A stretch of DNA of 64,000 bases from Myoxocephalus aenaeus. Taxonomy: Eukaryota; Chordata; Actinopteri; Perciformes; Cottidae. The stretch covers positions 1,466,001-1,530,000 of the forward strand of contig JBAMJR010000004.1 of assembly GCA_038501785.1 (NCBI GenBank). Direction: 5' to 3'. The position numbers and the translations under genes were made by a program. Positions 43,382 through 56,320 of the stretch are shown one piece after another. A model generated the notes under the pieces. It did no database searches. It was not told the DNA's origin and worked only from the letters and a program-made list of their open reading frames with translations. The number at the start of each line of letters is the position of its first letter. Within the stretch, counting starts at the first letter, position 1.

Positions 43382-44900
43382 TGTGGAAGTTGCATTTAAA
43401 AGCAAAAGGCAATTCCTCAAGTTGAGTACACAAGTGTGTGTCTCGTTTATTTTACATCTCGAAAGATAACACAAGATGGCGCTGCCCACTAACTCAGTGA
43501 TTGTCAACCACTGTGCCGCGGCACACCAGTGTGCCGTGAGAGATCGTCAGGTGTGCCGTGGGAAAATGTCCAATTTCACTTAATTGGTCCAAAAAAATAT
43601 TATTTAGTTGCCGCAAATTATTTTTCATTGTTGAGCGTCTGAGCTGCAATATAGTGGCTGGCAGAGTTATATAGAACAGGTCTGCACCTTGTTCTGCTAT
43701 TAAACAAACTAAACGGCCGTATGGTATTGATCTTATCTACACAGCATGTAATTTATGGGTCGCGTCTACAACTCTGCACGCGGAGTTCCACCCGATGCGC
43801 GCAGGTGAGACACAGCGGAGAGAGAGACAGAGAGCGGCGAAAAATATGTTGCGTGCTTTTCACAATGGGATTTGCTGCTGAAGCTATCAGTATTTTAACC
43901 TATGAGCTCTCACTGTTAAAGCCTAACAGTTCATGTATTTGCAGGTCAAGACAAACAGCCTGGAGCTCCATCAATGACGTTTCTGGCTCTGGAAATATTC
44001 TTCCAAAAGCCTGAAAAACACACTGCAGTGATAAAGTCTGCACACTTTGTGGTCGTCATTAAAATAAATGAACACCATGTTTCCTTTAAGTCAGTATTTA
44101 TCAAACTGGGCGGTATTTATTACAGGTGTAATACCTTTATTACAGGTATTTATTACAGGTGTGGCGCAAGAGGAAATGCTGATTTTAAATGTTCACCGTC
44201 CGCCGTTAACAGGTTACGCTTGCGCATGCGCCGATTCTTGGCATTTCGCCAAAAGCCGATCTTTATGAGATCTCTGTGAGGTCGGCTTTCTGCTGTTGTC
44301 TCTCATCATTGAGCATGAACTGAGAGCCGTATCAAATCTACAACCCCGTTTTAAAAAGATTTGTAGAGGAAAGCAGCTCACTGCAGCCACTAATACTGAT
44401 ACAACGTGATGCTCACACATCTGCACTCATTCCGTTTTGTTTTGCAATAGCTTATTGTTTTCCACAATAAGATATTTAGTAGTAACTAAATATTAGTTAT
44501 TTTTTGCATAACTTTATTTTCATTTTTCTAACAAAGTGATAACACATTTTTTTTGTCTGATGGAGCGATCTGGTTTACTTGAAACACTGAATACTCTTCC
44601 ATGCCAGTAGGTAGCGCAATAATGATCTACCATATATGCTGTATTATGCTACAATGTGACATTTTGTAACCTTTTAGGTTGTTGGTGTGCCGCGGGATTT
44701 TTTTATTGTAGAAAATGTGCCGCGGCTCAAAAAAGGTTGAAAAGCACTGCACTAACTTAACAAGCATCGGGGCTCCACGTCATCAACAACAGCCGAACTC
44801 TTAAAGGGACGTGTATAACACATTACTTAAATAACTGCATGAAACAGCAGTGTGTAGAACACTAAGAACAAGGGTGAATTATGAAGTCACATTCACTACA
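43382..44900 (-). repeat. Gypsy 5' LTR, split by a hAT insertion
   Basis: LTR sequence runs 43382-43494 and resumes at 44750-44900. The intervening 1,255 bp is the hAT element. Without it the LTR would be about 256 bp. Confidence 0.88.
43495..44749. mobile_element. hAT element inserted in the Gypsy LTR
   Basis: The ends read CAGTGATTGTCAACCACTGTG and, at the right, 'aaaaaggttgaaaagcactg'. The 8-bp duplications CACTAACT (43487-43494 and 44750-44757) are perfect. Subterminal 'gtgccgcggcaca' and 'gtgccgcgggat' are typical of ZBED/Charlie-type hAT copies. I see no long frame, so it is non-autonomous. It has a small internal tandem array of 'tttattacaggt' at about 44110-44163. Confidence 0.9.
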
Positions 44901-46443
44901 ATATTACTGTTATAGCAGCTTTACTGTCTGAGCAGCATCTTAATGTTGCAGCAAATGGAGATAATTCAATCTATCTAAAGCAGTGGATCATATTTTATAA
45001 ACTAAGTGAACATACATGTTGTGTGTACAATCTTATTTTCCAAAGTAAAGTCTAACTATGTTGTGAACAGAATGAAGTGGAGTACAAAGTACAACATTAT
45101 CTGATGTGAAGTAACATACACATAAAATAGTAGTCAACATTGCACCTAAGAACCCGACAGTACATCAATGTATTTCACCCCTGATGATAATAATACATCA
45201 TGTTGCTCCGTGGATGTTATTGCAGTTCAGGATGTACTAAGATTTTCATCCATTCATCGTATACACATTCTCAAGCAAGCAGTGGACAGTGTAGTAAGAA
45301 TATACTTTTCTGCGAACTGCCTCAATCTAAATATTCTCCACTGATCGAGTGTTCCAGGAGATTAGAACAAACTAAACTTGTATTTGATTCAGGTCTGGTG
45401 TCATGTCTGAGACATGCTGATGGTAGAAGACATACTGTACATGATTCACTGTCATCCCGTAGAGCTGTGGTAGTGGGATCTACACGGTAAACAAAACAGA
45501 ACATACAACAAGATTGATGCTATATGACTGTGATATATGACCTTTATAATATATTAGTAATATAGTTTCTACTTTCACCTATTCGTTGAATACAGAATAG
45601 ACTCATTTACCACTGTCACAGACGACCATGCATTTCAGCTTTTTCAAAATTTCAATTAGCATGCTCAATGAGACCCCCTAGTAAGGATGAAAGTTAAAAT
45701 TACTCATTTGCAAAAAGTGATTTGCCTCAGATTAGTTTTAGGACCAAAATCATGGATGTGATCTATAGTGCTTAATTGAAAGAGCGCTCTTCTCTGTCCG
45801 GCTACAAGGATAAGAGAAACCAGTCTATTTGTTATAACAGTGGTCACATGTTCAGCTGTCTAGCTGCCTTATAAATTATCAGTCATGAAAAATTGCCAAT
45901 AATGGCTGCGCAGATTTTTAATTAATTCCTCAGAGAGAGAGAGAGAGAGAGAGACTTTTCACTTCTGCCCTTTCCAGAAAGTAAAGGAACAGACGGTGAA
46001 ACTACATATGATTTTTTTTTTTTTTTACGAAGCATCAAGTCTCTGTAGTCCTCCCCTAAATAGGATAAAGTTGAACTTCATTTGCTTGCAGACTTTGAGT
46101 TAATGAGGTGAAAGGTTACAGCTACACACGGCCATACATATAATCCTTTGCAAAACCGTGTATGTTTTTTCACAATTCACATTTACAGCAAATGCATTTT
46201 CATCTCAATGAACCCAGAAGTGATTTATATTATGCATTCTTGTTTTATAAACTTTGGTGAATTATATTTCCCCACTGTTCTTTTTTTTTTTTTTAAATAC
46301 ATTTTTGGAATTTCTGCTTTGTTTGATAGTGAGAGAGACGGAAAGGCAGGAGAGAGAGATGGAAATGATGACAGCAAAGGGCCCTGAATGGGCGGTAATG
46401 ACTCAACCTTAAGTGCTCTACCTGGTGCTCTACCAGCTACCTA
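44901..46443. other. Intergenic, no gene recognised
   Basis: Unique AT-rich sequence with a (GA)n tract at about 45931-45954 and T-runs near 46012 and 46281. No splice-bounded coding signal was recognised. Confidence 0.45.
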
Positions 46444-46676
46444 CACCCTAAAAAATGTGACCAATGGTAACTTAATAAAATTATGGCAACAAAGTGACAA
46501 TTAATATAATTAATAAAAATGATTGAATAGATTAATTAAATCTAAACATTATTCAAATGTGTTGGATTTAGTAATAGAGCGCCAAATTATGAGTTATATA
46601 GACCAAAGATATTTAGTAAATACAAATCAATTTTACAAGGAAAATTATTTATGTTTACTAAGAATATCATCAAAAG

Positions 46677-46852
46677 TAATTTACATTTATTGAATATTTG
46701 GGTGAAATTGATTTATATTTACTGAATATTTGGGTAAAATTGATTTACATTTATTGAATATTTGGGTGAAACTGATCTACATTTACTGAATATTTGGGTG
46801 AAATTGAGTCATATATATTAATTATCTGGGTGAAATTGAGTTGGATTTACTG
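46677..46852 (+). repeat. 32-bp tandem repeat
   Basis: Units 'tgaatatttgggtgaaattg' plus 'atttacattta' start at 46691, 46723, 46755 and 46787. Two further degenerate units follow. All are AT-rich. Confidence 0.85.
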
Positions 46853-47314
46853 AATGACATTAAATATATTACATTCAATCTATTCAATAATATTATTTGT
46901 CACTTTGTTGCCATAATTTTTCTATGTCTAATTCACTATGCCATCTTGGTGTCACAGTAAACTTAAGTTAAGCCAACAGATCATCATACATACAAAGTAC
47001 TGCAGGTAAACATTTATTTGTGCAAATTTGTCAATAAAAACACACAATTTGCAATCCTAGTGTAGACAGTTGAAACACTATACACAAACAGCTGCTTGTG
47101 CCATGGCAGTGATACCATGGCAGTCTCCTTAAATGAGGATGGTTTATATATTGAACAACCACCTGCAGCACTAAAACTCAGGTGAAGAGGCAAACTACAC
47201 TTCTCACTGGGATCCTTCAAAAAATAATAAACTCAAGCATTGAACGAGTTGAACTTAACCACAGATGAGAGTTCGAACAGTGACATAACAATGTTTTTGC
47301 AAGGGTCCATTCTA

Positions 47315-48846
47315 TTAAGTAAGCAGTTTGTTCTTGAGGCTGTTTACTTTCGGTGTCAGCTTTGCACAGTCCAGCTCCAGAAGGAGTTTCTGGATACCTG
47401 GAATGTGTATCGGAGCTCCTTGGGATAGGTAAGGTTGACTGCATACATCAACCCAACCAGCAGCAAGCCCTCGGAATGTTATCCAGAGCAGTCAGAACTT
47501 GTATTCCTTCTGAAACGATACCGACATCGTCTGGACCCTCCGCCGTATAGATTTTCATCTTTTGCATGGCAATGTCCTGTGTCATCAGCATCCTGAAATA
47601 GCAAGAAGATTGTGTATTACTGATTGTACAGCCAAAAGATAAGTTCCTAATTGAACATCTACCAAATTGCTTCCAACCCTTTGGACAATAAAACCTGTAG
47701 CTGTAATAACTGTTGCACATAATGCACATAATGAAATTTCAGAGATGTTTTGCAAAAGGGTTTCGTTAAAAAGCGTACAATCAGTTCACCAACAAATCAA
47801 AACATTTCAAGGACGAGAGATAATGATCTGAACTGAGTCACATTTATAATATCTGTACATTAAAAAAAAATCCCAATACATATAAGGTAGAAGAGATGAG
47901 AAAGAGATCACTTTCTTAATAATTGAACATGTACTTCAACTTACATCATACTCAGTGATCAGGTGATCAGTGGATTCCCTAAAGTACGCCATCAAACACC
48001 GAATGACGGCATCTCTGGTGATGTGGATGCTTGGGTTGCTTGGAGCCTAAAATGAAAAAAATAAACATTATGAGTAAAGATCATCCACTGATCTAAAACT
48101 AGTTGACTTTTATTACTGTTAAAAACCCAAGTCCAGCACAATGAAACACTTCCTGTCAGTAATTCGATAGAACCAGCTGTGACTCCAGGAAGTCAATCAC
48201 ATAAACTCCCACAAAACTTGCTTTTTGTATGATCAAGACATACCATGTTAGTCAGTGAGCTCTGTGTGGTGATCTTGTAGGCATATTTTGTTAGGACAGA
48301 GCCAGACTAGCTGTTATTCCATTTCCAGTTTTACGATAAGGTCATTCAATGTAAAACATAAAATAAATGTATGTGCTTATAATCACATATCAATTGCAAG
48401 TTGAGGGTTTTGGTGTCCAATCACCAATATAAAAAAGAATCAGTAATCACCACTTGGTAGTTAGTTATTATGAATGACTTTGAACATTTTAAATTTGAAT
48501 AATTATGTACTTAATAAAGTGGCAACTGAGTGTATAGAAACTAAAATGTATGCAGTTAGATCAAACTTTTTTTGAGAGAAAATCAAAGGTAAACATTGCC
48601 TCTTGTAGATTTAAGTAATAATCAACTGATATTCCAACTTTTTGATCATAAAATCTCTAAAATGAAATATTTGCAAACATAATACTCAATGAATGACACC
48701 TTGAGAAGGATAGCCTTCAACCTCAGCCCCATGGTTCCGCCCTGGGAGTGGAAGAGGTTCAGAAGACTGGGAGTGTATTCATCCAGCATGGACATGAACT
48801 TTGTCTCGAGGTGCACCGTTGTGATCGTGTGAAACTCATCTTGGAT
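47315..48846 (-). pseudogene. Teleost multicopy family (SAMD3-like annotation), C-terminal part, frameshifted
   Basis: Three minus-strand exons are bounded by GT-AG. Exon 48846-48700 (49 codons) reads IQDEFHTITTVHLETKFMSM and then LDEYTPSLLNLF. Exon 48046-47945 (34 codons) reads SIHITRDAVIRCLMAYFRES. The last exon, 47592-47315, reads DVGIVSEGIQVLTALDNIPR, then GLMYAVNLTYPKELRYTF, then LLLELDCAKLTPKVNSLKNK, but only by changing frame three times. This order matches the C-terminal half of a large teleost gene family usually annotated 'sterile alpha motif domain-containing protein 3-like' (recalled pattern; function unknown). The frame losses make it a pseudogene. A candidate first exon (ATG at about 50023, donor at about 49979) is present, but its phase does not join. 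Confidence 0.55.
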
Positions 48847-50295
48847 CTGTAACAAACAGTGTACACACATTTAGACAACATATACTGTGTGTGGAATTTG
48901 GTATCACAGCATATTGTGTATTGAAGTATGGTACATACCTGTTAATGAATTTCAGTTAAAGATTGTTGATTGTTGGAAAAAAGACCTATTAGATTCATAC
49001 TTTATACAAAGTGATTTACTCTGTTCAGCAGATACACACTGTTGGCAGACTGGCCTCTACATTTAACTGTATTGTGAGACTAAGCAGACGAAGTATAACA
49101 ACTCTAGCATTGTAACATAATATGTACAAAGGCAGCTCGGTGTAACGTCAACTATCAGCACGAGCGGAGACCACTCATTGAAACTATACTGATAGAGAAA
49201 ACAGAAACATGGCGATCTGAATCTCCTGCTGCGGCCTCTCAGTACCATGAATGGAGACTGCAACGGTGAACTTGGGATAGTCAGCACACCTGCCAGAGCG
49301 TGCACAAAACACAGTAACAGCCTGGAGCTGAATATAACATCAGGTTAAAAAAAAAGAAAGAAAGAGGAAACTGTACTCTTTGTTAATTTGTTTCACTGAC
49401 TATTCTCCAGAAACGTACCTTACCATTAACTGCATGGTCTATCCCGACTGCTTTTAATTAACAGCATGTTAGGTTAACATTACTTGAGAAAACAAAATGC
49501 AGTGATATTAATATAACTTGTATGCCTTATTAATAACATTTGGGAGCAAGAATGTGTGTTCCTACAATTGCATTAACCTTAATGCGCTCTAACTCTAAGT
49601 TCTGCTGCATTTTCGCTAGCTAGTTGGGTTAGCTTGTTACGGTGGGGGGGGGGGGGGGTGGAAACCACAAAACTCGGTCTGAGCTGGTATCTCAAAAAGG
49701 CATAACATATTAGGGATAACATTATAAATGAGGAAAGCCATGAAATTTTGGCATTTTCAGTCCTTGCCATGTTTTAACGGCTCAAAGACAACGTAGACCG
49801 AAAAACAAACACTAACGTTAGCTTATTTAAGACTTAACCTAAGTTAGCTAAATAAAGTTACAGCACAGTAAAGTTTACATGTTTGTTAACTTTTCAGTAG
49901 CGCAAAACAATGTTCAACTGCTGCAACAACGTGGTTATAATTTGTTCGTTAACTAACAATAATTAAACAGGTCTTACCTTTGGGAAAATGGCAGCCCCTT
50001 CAACACGTTGCAGAAGATGTCCATGTGGCGCAGAATGCGTGAGGCGGAAGTGGAAGTTGATTAAAAATGTTCTGCATCTTTGACTTTACTGATGACATTT
50101 AATTAAAGTCTACTCAGTGATTCAAAGCTGATTTTATTCACACAAAATTAAGTAAAATGTAATTAATAATTAAACAACATTTCTTGAATTCAGCTCAATG
50201 TAATTAAAAACAGTACATAGTCTTTTTTATTATGTAAAAGTTACTATTATTTATTTAGGAGATATTAATTAATGCAAATCCCAGTTTTTACAGTG

Positions 50296-53200
50296 TACTA
50301 TTCTACATGAATGATCACAAAAATATAACCAGAGACTGTTTGCAGCTAAGTTTACTCATGGGCTTTCATACTAAAATGGCTCAGTTCAGGTTGTGTTTGC
50401 TTGGCATTGCCAGGAAGCTATGGCTGCATTGTTGTTTGCTACTTCTCAGTTCGGCTTTGCTGCTGTTGCTGTTCAGATAAAATTATGATGTGCATTAAAT
50501 GTTGGAGTTCATGGCTTCTGCATGCAGGCAATGTTGTGCTGCTGGCTGTTCAGTTCACTATGCTGCGAAATATCAATCTATTCATTTTCAGTGTTTATTC
50601 ATTTGCATTTGGTATGAATCCAAACAATTAAGTTAATGTATTGTGGCGTTGTCTAGCAAGTGCTTACTTAGTTGCAAATGTCTAAAGTGATAAACTTGAA
50701 TATGCTTGGCTGCTCAGTTTGGGGCATTTTCTCCCCTGATAGTTTGGCGTTGTTGTGGCGGTGTTCATGCAATCTCTGACTGAATTAGATTTGTTTGGCT
50801 GATTGGTGACAGCAGAATAAGCTGTAAACACAAAACTGACATATTATATGACTTCATGAATTTGTTGTGGCAAACATGTCAGAGATAAAAAGTAAATATG
50901 GACATTTTTACTCTCCCTTCAGCTCTGTTTTGGGCTCCCTCGGAACCTGAAACAAATGTTGTCCCTCCACCTGCTCAATCTTCCACTGTAGTTGTTAACT
51001 TTGTCTTTCTGTAGTTTTGTGCTGGTTAGGCAGTGCACATCCTGCTGGTGCTGGAAATGTAGCAGAAGAGAGAAGAAAAGTCTTCCCCCGTTTTGTCTTT
51101 TGATGCCTTTTCAAAACCCTTTGAATAAACTAAAAATACAGGGTACTCAAGCTGAAAGCAAGGCTGTGTTTCTTGGTTCCTGAAGACATTTGAGTAGTTT
51201 CCATGGGCCAGCTAGAGCAGAACATTCTTGAGAACAAATAATTTGAGCCTGCACTCAAGAACAAATTGTAGTCAGAGGAATTTTTTGGCAAATAAAGAAA
51301 TGTCATGAATTGTCGGCATTGTCTATTTTGTGTAGTTTTATGAATTAGCTAATTAAAACAGACTTCAATATTGATTTGTCTGCTTAGCCTGTATCTACTT
51401 AACAGTTGCTGCTTAATCATCCTGCAGGAGCAGATTGCTACACTTTGTCTGCCATGCTATGCTTAGTTAGTCACAATATGATTATGATGATAATAATGAT
51501 ATACATTTATTTCGTACAGCGCTCTAAAAGGCACTCAAAGGCACTTCACATGGTAAAAACTGAAACTGTAAAAGCAATAATAATATAAACAAAGCAGATA
51601 AATGCAAACATTACGGTATTGATTGTTGTTCATATTATGGTGTATTTCCGTTATTAGTAAAATCTTTAGTATAATTGACAGTGACACAATTTATATTTTA
51701 CTTCTATTTGTAATCTCTGACTGTTGTGATTTAACAGTTTTTCACAGTAAAATCAACTGACTTTTTTACAGTGTGACAGGAAGCAGCTCCAAGTGTTTTT
51801 TAAATGTGTATATTAAGAGTTGACAGATAACGTCAACGGAAGATATTCTATCTAAGATTTCTGTCCTTGTAGAAACTAATGACCACAATAATTGACGGTT
51901 AGGGAAACACACATAGATTTGAAGTGTGTGTGTCAGATAATAATGTAATAACACCAGCCAGTTTCAGAAACATGCACTAAGCTCCTGACATGTACCATCA
52001 TGATCCCTCATTAGGACTCCCTGCTTAAATAATAAAAATGAACAAGTTAGTTATTGAAACATCCTCATGGGCATAGTAAAGCAATACTAGCATACAGGAC
52101 ATGTGTGACGCAGACAGCAGTGGTAGCAATAGATGACTCGGGCATTTGGCTAAATAAACACACGCTTGGCTGCAGCCCCAACTGGCTCATGCACAACTTC
52201 AGAGGCTGTCTTTTCGTATTATTCTTTGTTTGTTTAGTGCTTGTACAGCCGTCTCACTTCTGTAGAGTAAGTAAGCTTCACTTCCACGCCAAGCTGCTCA
52301 TCCTATGTCATGATTCATACTTTATTACGTCAGTTTGGGGACTCAGAGGAGCGACGGGTAAATCATAAGAATGCAAGTATGTTTGTGCATTTTCATCTCT
52401 TGGGGGGATGTTATGTAGTAAAAGCAGTCTGTGAAGGTACTGGCACACAAACTAGTTAAACAAATTTGACCAACTTAAGTAAAAATAAATCAAGGGTGGT
52501 CTCTGTGGTTCCCTTTTTTTGCAGTATATACAACTATATCGTACAGACCCTAATACGTATTATGTCATTGTTGCTGCTCTGAGGTAAAGACATGATGTTT
52601 CCTTGCTTTACAGATTAAAAATGTACCTTTTTCAGCCTAATTTGAGTATTTCGTATTTTCTCTCTTCTATGCTCCTCATGCTGTTATTTATGTTGTTGAT
52701 TTCACACTTGTTACACCTCTGAAGTGCAGGACCGACGGGCTTAATTACCTGTCAATGCCCTTTTCATTCGTCCAACAAAAGGAGTTTTTTTTTTTCTCAT
52801 CTCAGCTACGGCACAGAGAGTCTTGTGAGAGCCAGATATTCTGTTGCATCTCTGTTTGGCTTGGTTGTTCAGTCTTAGAAAAATATTTGTTTACACTCTC
52901 CACCTGTGGATGTGGGATGCTGGTTTCAATTGTACCGCACTAGAAGTAATGGGTTTAAGTGGGGAAAGAGTATTCTTCCAGAAACCTAATGCAACATGTT
53001 CATTCAGAGAGGTACAGCTGGTATGTTGACAGAAAGACAACATGTCAAAAGAAATGAAAACTTCAAAACTTTAATGAAGTTTCAGTGCTCTTCAGACGTT
53101 CAGTTAGTATGATACATCATAACTCAGTGTCTTACTTACCTCTGACCATTAAACCAAAGAGACATGAAGGAAGCGTGAGACTAAATGTGTTTGAATGTTC

Positions 53201-53821
53201 CTGGTTCACTGACTCGTCTCCCCACTGCACGGTGTGTAGAAAGTTACTGCGCCCCTTCACGGGAAATGATGAAAGTGGGATCCGTCTTGTTTCTTTGTCT
53301 ACTTGCTGTGATAAAAAGCCACTGTTGTTACACAGCAGAGGCACTAATGCTTACACCCACACTGTCTGGGGTGTGGGTGGATGGATGTGCCAATTTGTCT
53401 GTTCCCTGCTCCTCCCTGACAGTCAGGACTGCTGCTTCTACAATTCATTACATTCACATACAGCTGTTCCAGCATGCACTGATGCTAAGGGGAAAAGAGC
53501 TTTAAATGAGTTTAACATATTTCCAAAATGTCTTCGGTTCACAGTGTTCTTGATTCTGTGAAAGAAATGATTTGTTAGTTATTATGATATAGACATTTTA
53601 CTGTCACCACTTCTCATGTTTTTCTAACCATTAGTAGTATTGGTTAGTATTGTATAGCAACACTTTTGATACAGTGCTTCCCTCTAGTGGATGAAAACAT
53701 ATATTAAATATATAACTTCTTCCTTTGACATATCAATTGTATGACATTATATATTATTATTACAAAAAATGTACATGAATAAATATTTTAAAACTGTAGG
53801 TACATATTTTGTTCTAATCTT
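50296..53821. other. Intergenic, no gene recognised
   Basis: Unique AT-rich DNA. About 51502-51552 ('catttatttcgtacagcgct') resembles a fish LINE/SINE tail. No other feature is supported. Confidence 0.45.
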
Positions 53822-54420
53822 AGAATCAGAACAACCTTTATTGACCAAATATGTGTGCACATACAAGGAATTTGACAAAACTGGAAGAAATAGGTAAAGA
53901 ATAGGTAGGACTGTTATGCACAAAAGAAGTGGGAACAATAGGTATACATATGATATAGATATAAGTAAAACGCATCAATGAAAAAAACGATAACATACAA
54001 ATTAAACGTTTCTAAGTCTAGTGTTCTGTAAGTTGTAAACAATACAAATAGTGCACATAAATACTGAATGCTATACATGGAATGGATTTGTATGTACAGG
54101 TAGGTAAAGATGTATACTGTAGACCTTGTGTTTATATTGACAGTGACAGATAATATGTACATATAAAAGAAAAAACTGTGCATTCAAAAATGTAAAACTA
54201 TAATCAATAATGGCAGCAGTGGATATTTTGGCATAAGAGGGTCAATTACAATGTAGGAGTGACAGCCTGTGGGAAGAACCTGCGGTTGTGTATGTTTATT
54301 TTGGCATAAGAGGGTCAATGATAATGTAGGAGTGACAGCCTGTGGGAAGAAACTGCGGTTGTGTATGTTTAGTTTGGCGTCCAGTGTTCTGTAACGACTA
54401 CCAGAGGGGAGATACTACTA
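53822..54420 (-). mobile_element. 5'-truncated LINE 3' end (minus orientation)
   Basis: The left edge 'agaatcagaacaacctttat' with 'gtgtgcacatacaaggaatt' is the 3' terminus of an L2/Rex1-like LINE in reverse. At the right edge the minus strand reads the end of the ORF (LPSGR.YR..D..LNIHN..FFPQAV), a usual C-terminal motif of these elements. Only about 600 bp remain. Confidence 0.7.
54226..54371 (-). repeat. 73-bp tandem duplication inside the LINE fragment
   Basis: The segment beginning 'ttttggcataagagggtcaa' at 54226 is repeated from 54299 with a few mismatches. The duplication affects the end of the LINE ORF. Confidence 0.88.
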
Positions 54421-56262
54421 ATACGGTAATATCCTCACCTATTGAGATTATAACCATACCTAATTAGTTGTTTTTTTAAACTGATTGATCCCCACGTGTG
54501 ATTCAGCTCAGAGTTGACTGATACAGGAAGTGACAGGGGGAATGTATTCACCGGAGCACTTCTGGTCCTCGTGGCGCTCATTTCCTGTTTTGACCAGAGG
54601 AGGGCACTCTCTGCTCTCTGTACACTCTGCCAGACCTGGTGGAGGTGAGCTGCTGTCTGAGCTGTCAGCACTCACCAGTGCTGTTTCATTAAAGTGATGT
54701 CAGTGGGACTCCATCAGCAGTCAAATGATCAGCTGCCCTGCCCCGGGGCCAAGTCAACGACTGCACTTTGTTGGTCAGGGAGGTCTTCAGGTTAACCGGC
54801 ACAAACTCTGTAAAAATGTTTGATAAGGATGTCGTAGCTGTTGTCAGCAGTGAGTATACAATCTTTTGTGCAGTGTTTCATAATAACTCTAACATAAAAT
54901 ATATAGGGTGTATGATTTTTTTTGGACTAAAAATACAAAATACAAAAATAAAAACACACATTTTCTTCTTTACAGCAACTCAATAACTTCAGTCTAGCGA
55001 GAGATGGCATCACTGATATGTCACCCCTTTTTGTCCCTCGTTATTTGTAGATACCACAAATAACAGTTACCACTATGCGCCATGTGGGGGCACCAGAGTG
55101 TGAAGTTTTGCTTTGACATCTCAGATGTTAGTGTAAGTAAAAATGTAATATAAAATGTTTTTAAAAAGAAAGTTGATATGGTACTACAGCAGTTCCTGGT
55201 TTCCCGCATTTGAAACCTGGCCTTTTAACTGTATAACAAACACCTCACAAATAGCATAGAAAACATTTGAACTTTTAAAACGTTTCAAACACTGAAGGCC
55301 AATGCGACTTTAACTCTTTCACCATCATTCCCTTCCTCTCCCTCAGCTCCATTGTGACCGACACATGCTGCACCTCAGACAGCCACTCAGCTAGACCAGG
55401 ATCTGCATCGTATTTGGGGTCAAAACCACGATATCCCCCATTTGCCTTCCTCCATTAATGGCCTATTTAGCGTACCGCCGATGGCAGTAAAGAGATAGCT
55501 GGGCTTTTATACCTTCTGACTGGATATGTTAGCAGGTAATGTCCTTAAAGCGGATTAGCGGATGGAAAGGAGAAAGAGGAGAGTGGCTGAAAGCGCCGTG
55601 GGGATGGCATGGCAGTAAATAGGGAGGTGATAGCAGGGAGGACCGGAGAGCTTATGCTGCCTTGGGCTGCCTCTGGCTTTGGTCAGGGATTAGCAGCCAT
55701 TGTGGATTCTCTGGTATCCTGAAGCATGTTGAGTCATAGCTCTTTAAATGTTTTTTTTTTTCATGCAGAAAAATAAACATTCTACATAGGTGCATTGAAG
55801 AAGTGGTTTGTCGCATAATAATACTCTAAACGCACACAATTAGACAAATCGGTTGTCGAGGCCAATAAGTGGTTAATGGTCAACACTGTTCTTCTCAAGG
55901 TAAACTTTTCCTTCTGATCCCATGTAGTCCGTCAGTCAAGAATGTGCCGTGGGTCGAGGTCAAGAGCCCCAACAACCCAAACAAATCATCTTGTTTACTG
56001 TTCAGCAATTAACCTGTTTTCTACTTAAATACATTCTTAAACAGGCATTGCGACCTTCAAGGGTGACCTTTTAAGGAAGTGAATGCATGTGTGTGCGTGT
56101 TATGTAGAAATAAGTTAAGTTAAGTAAAGTGGGATGACAAAAGATGAAGAAGGAATAGAATTTAGTAGTAAAAATAGTCACACACTCAGCCCCTCGGTCA
56201 GAATATAACACAGGAATTGGTGATACTAATTTATCTAATGGTTTTATCTTTTGTTATTTGTA

Positions 56263-56320
<58 letters not shown>

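Larger units (their letters stand above)
41342..44900 (-). mobile_element. Non-autonomous Gypsy LTR retrotransposon (RT deleted)
   Basis: LTRs lie at 41342-41614 and at 43382-44900, the latter interrupted by a hAT element. The 4-bp duplication ATAT (41338-41341 and 44901-44904) flanks the unit. A purine run (GGGGGGACGTG on the minus strand) adjoins the left LTR. The primer-binding site, TGGTGATCCCGACG at 43380-43367, follows the right LTR after one base, and its tRNA partner is not assigned. The order gag, protease, integrase C-terminus is Gypsy-like, but RT and RNase H are absent. The LTRs differ by indels, so the copy is older than the Copia element. Confidence 0.87.
46444..50295. mobile_element. 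Possible CACTA-like element enclosing a pseudogene
   Basis: The left terminus CACCCTAAAAAATGTG and the inverse of the right terminus, CACTGTAAAAACTGGG, are imperfect matches. Each is flanked by TA. CACTG/CAGTG ends are typical of fish EnSpm/CACTA elements. Inside the left part, 'attatggcaacaaagtgaca' at about 46481 recurs inverted at about 46898, bounding a tandem array, so a smaller MITE could also be present. No transposase is seen. The inverted repeats are short and such motifs are common, so this is a tentative call. Confidence 0.3.
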
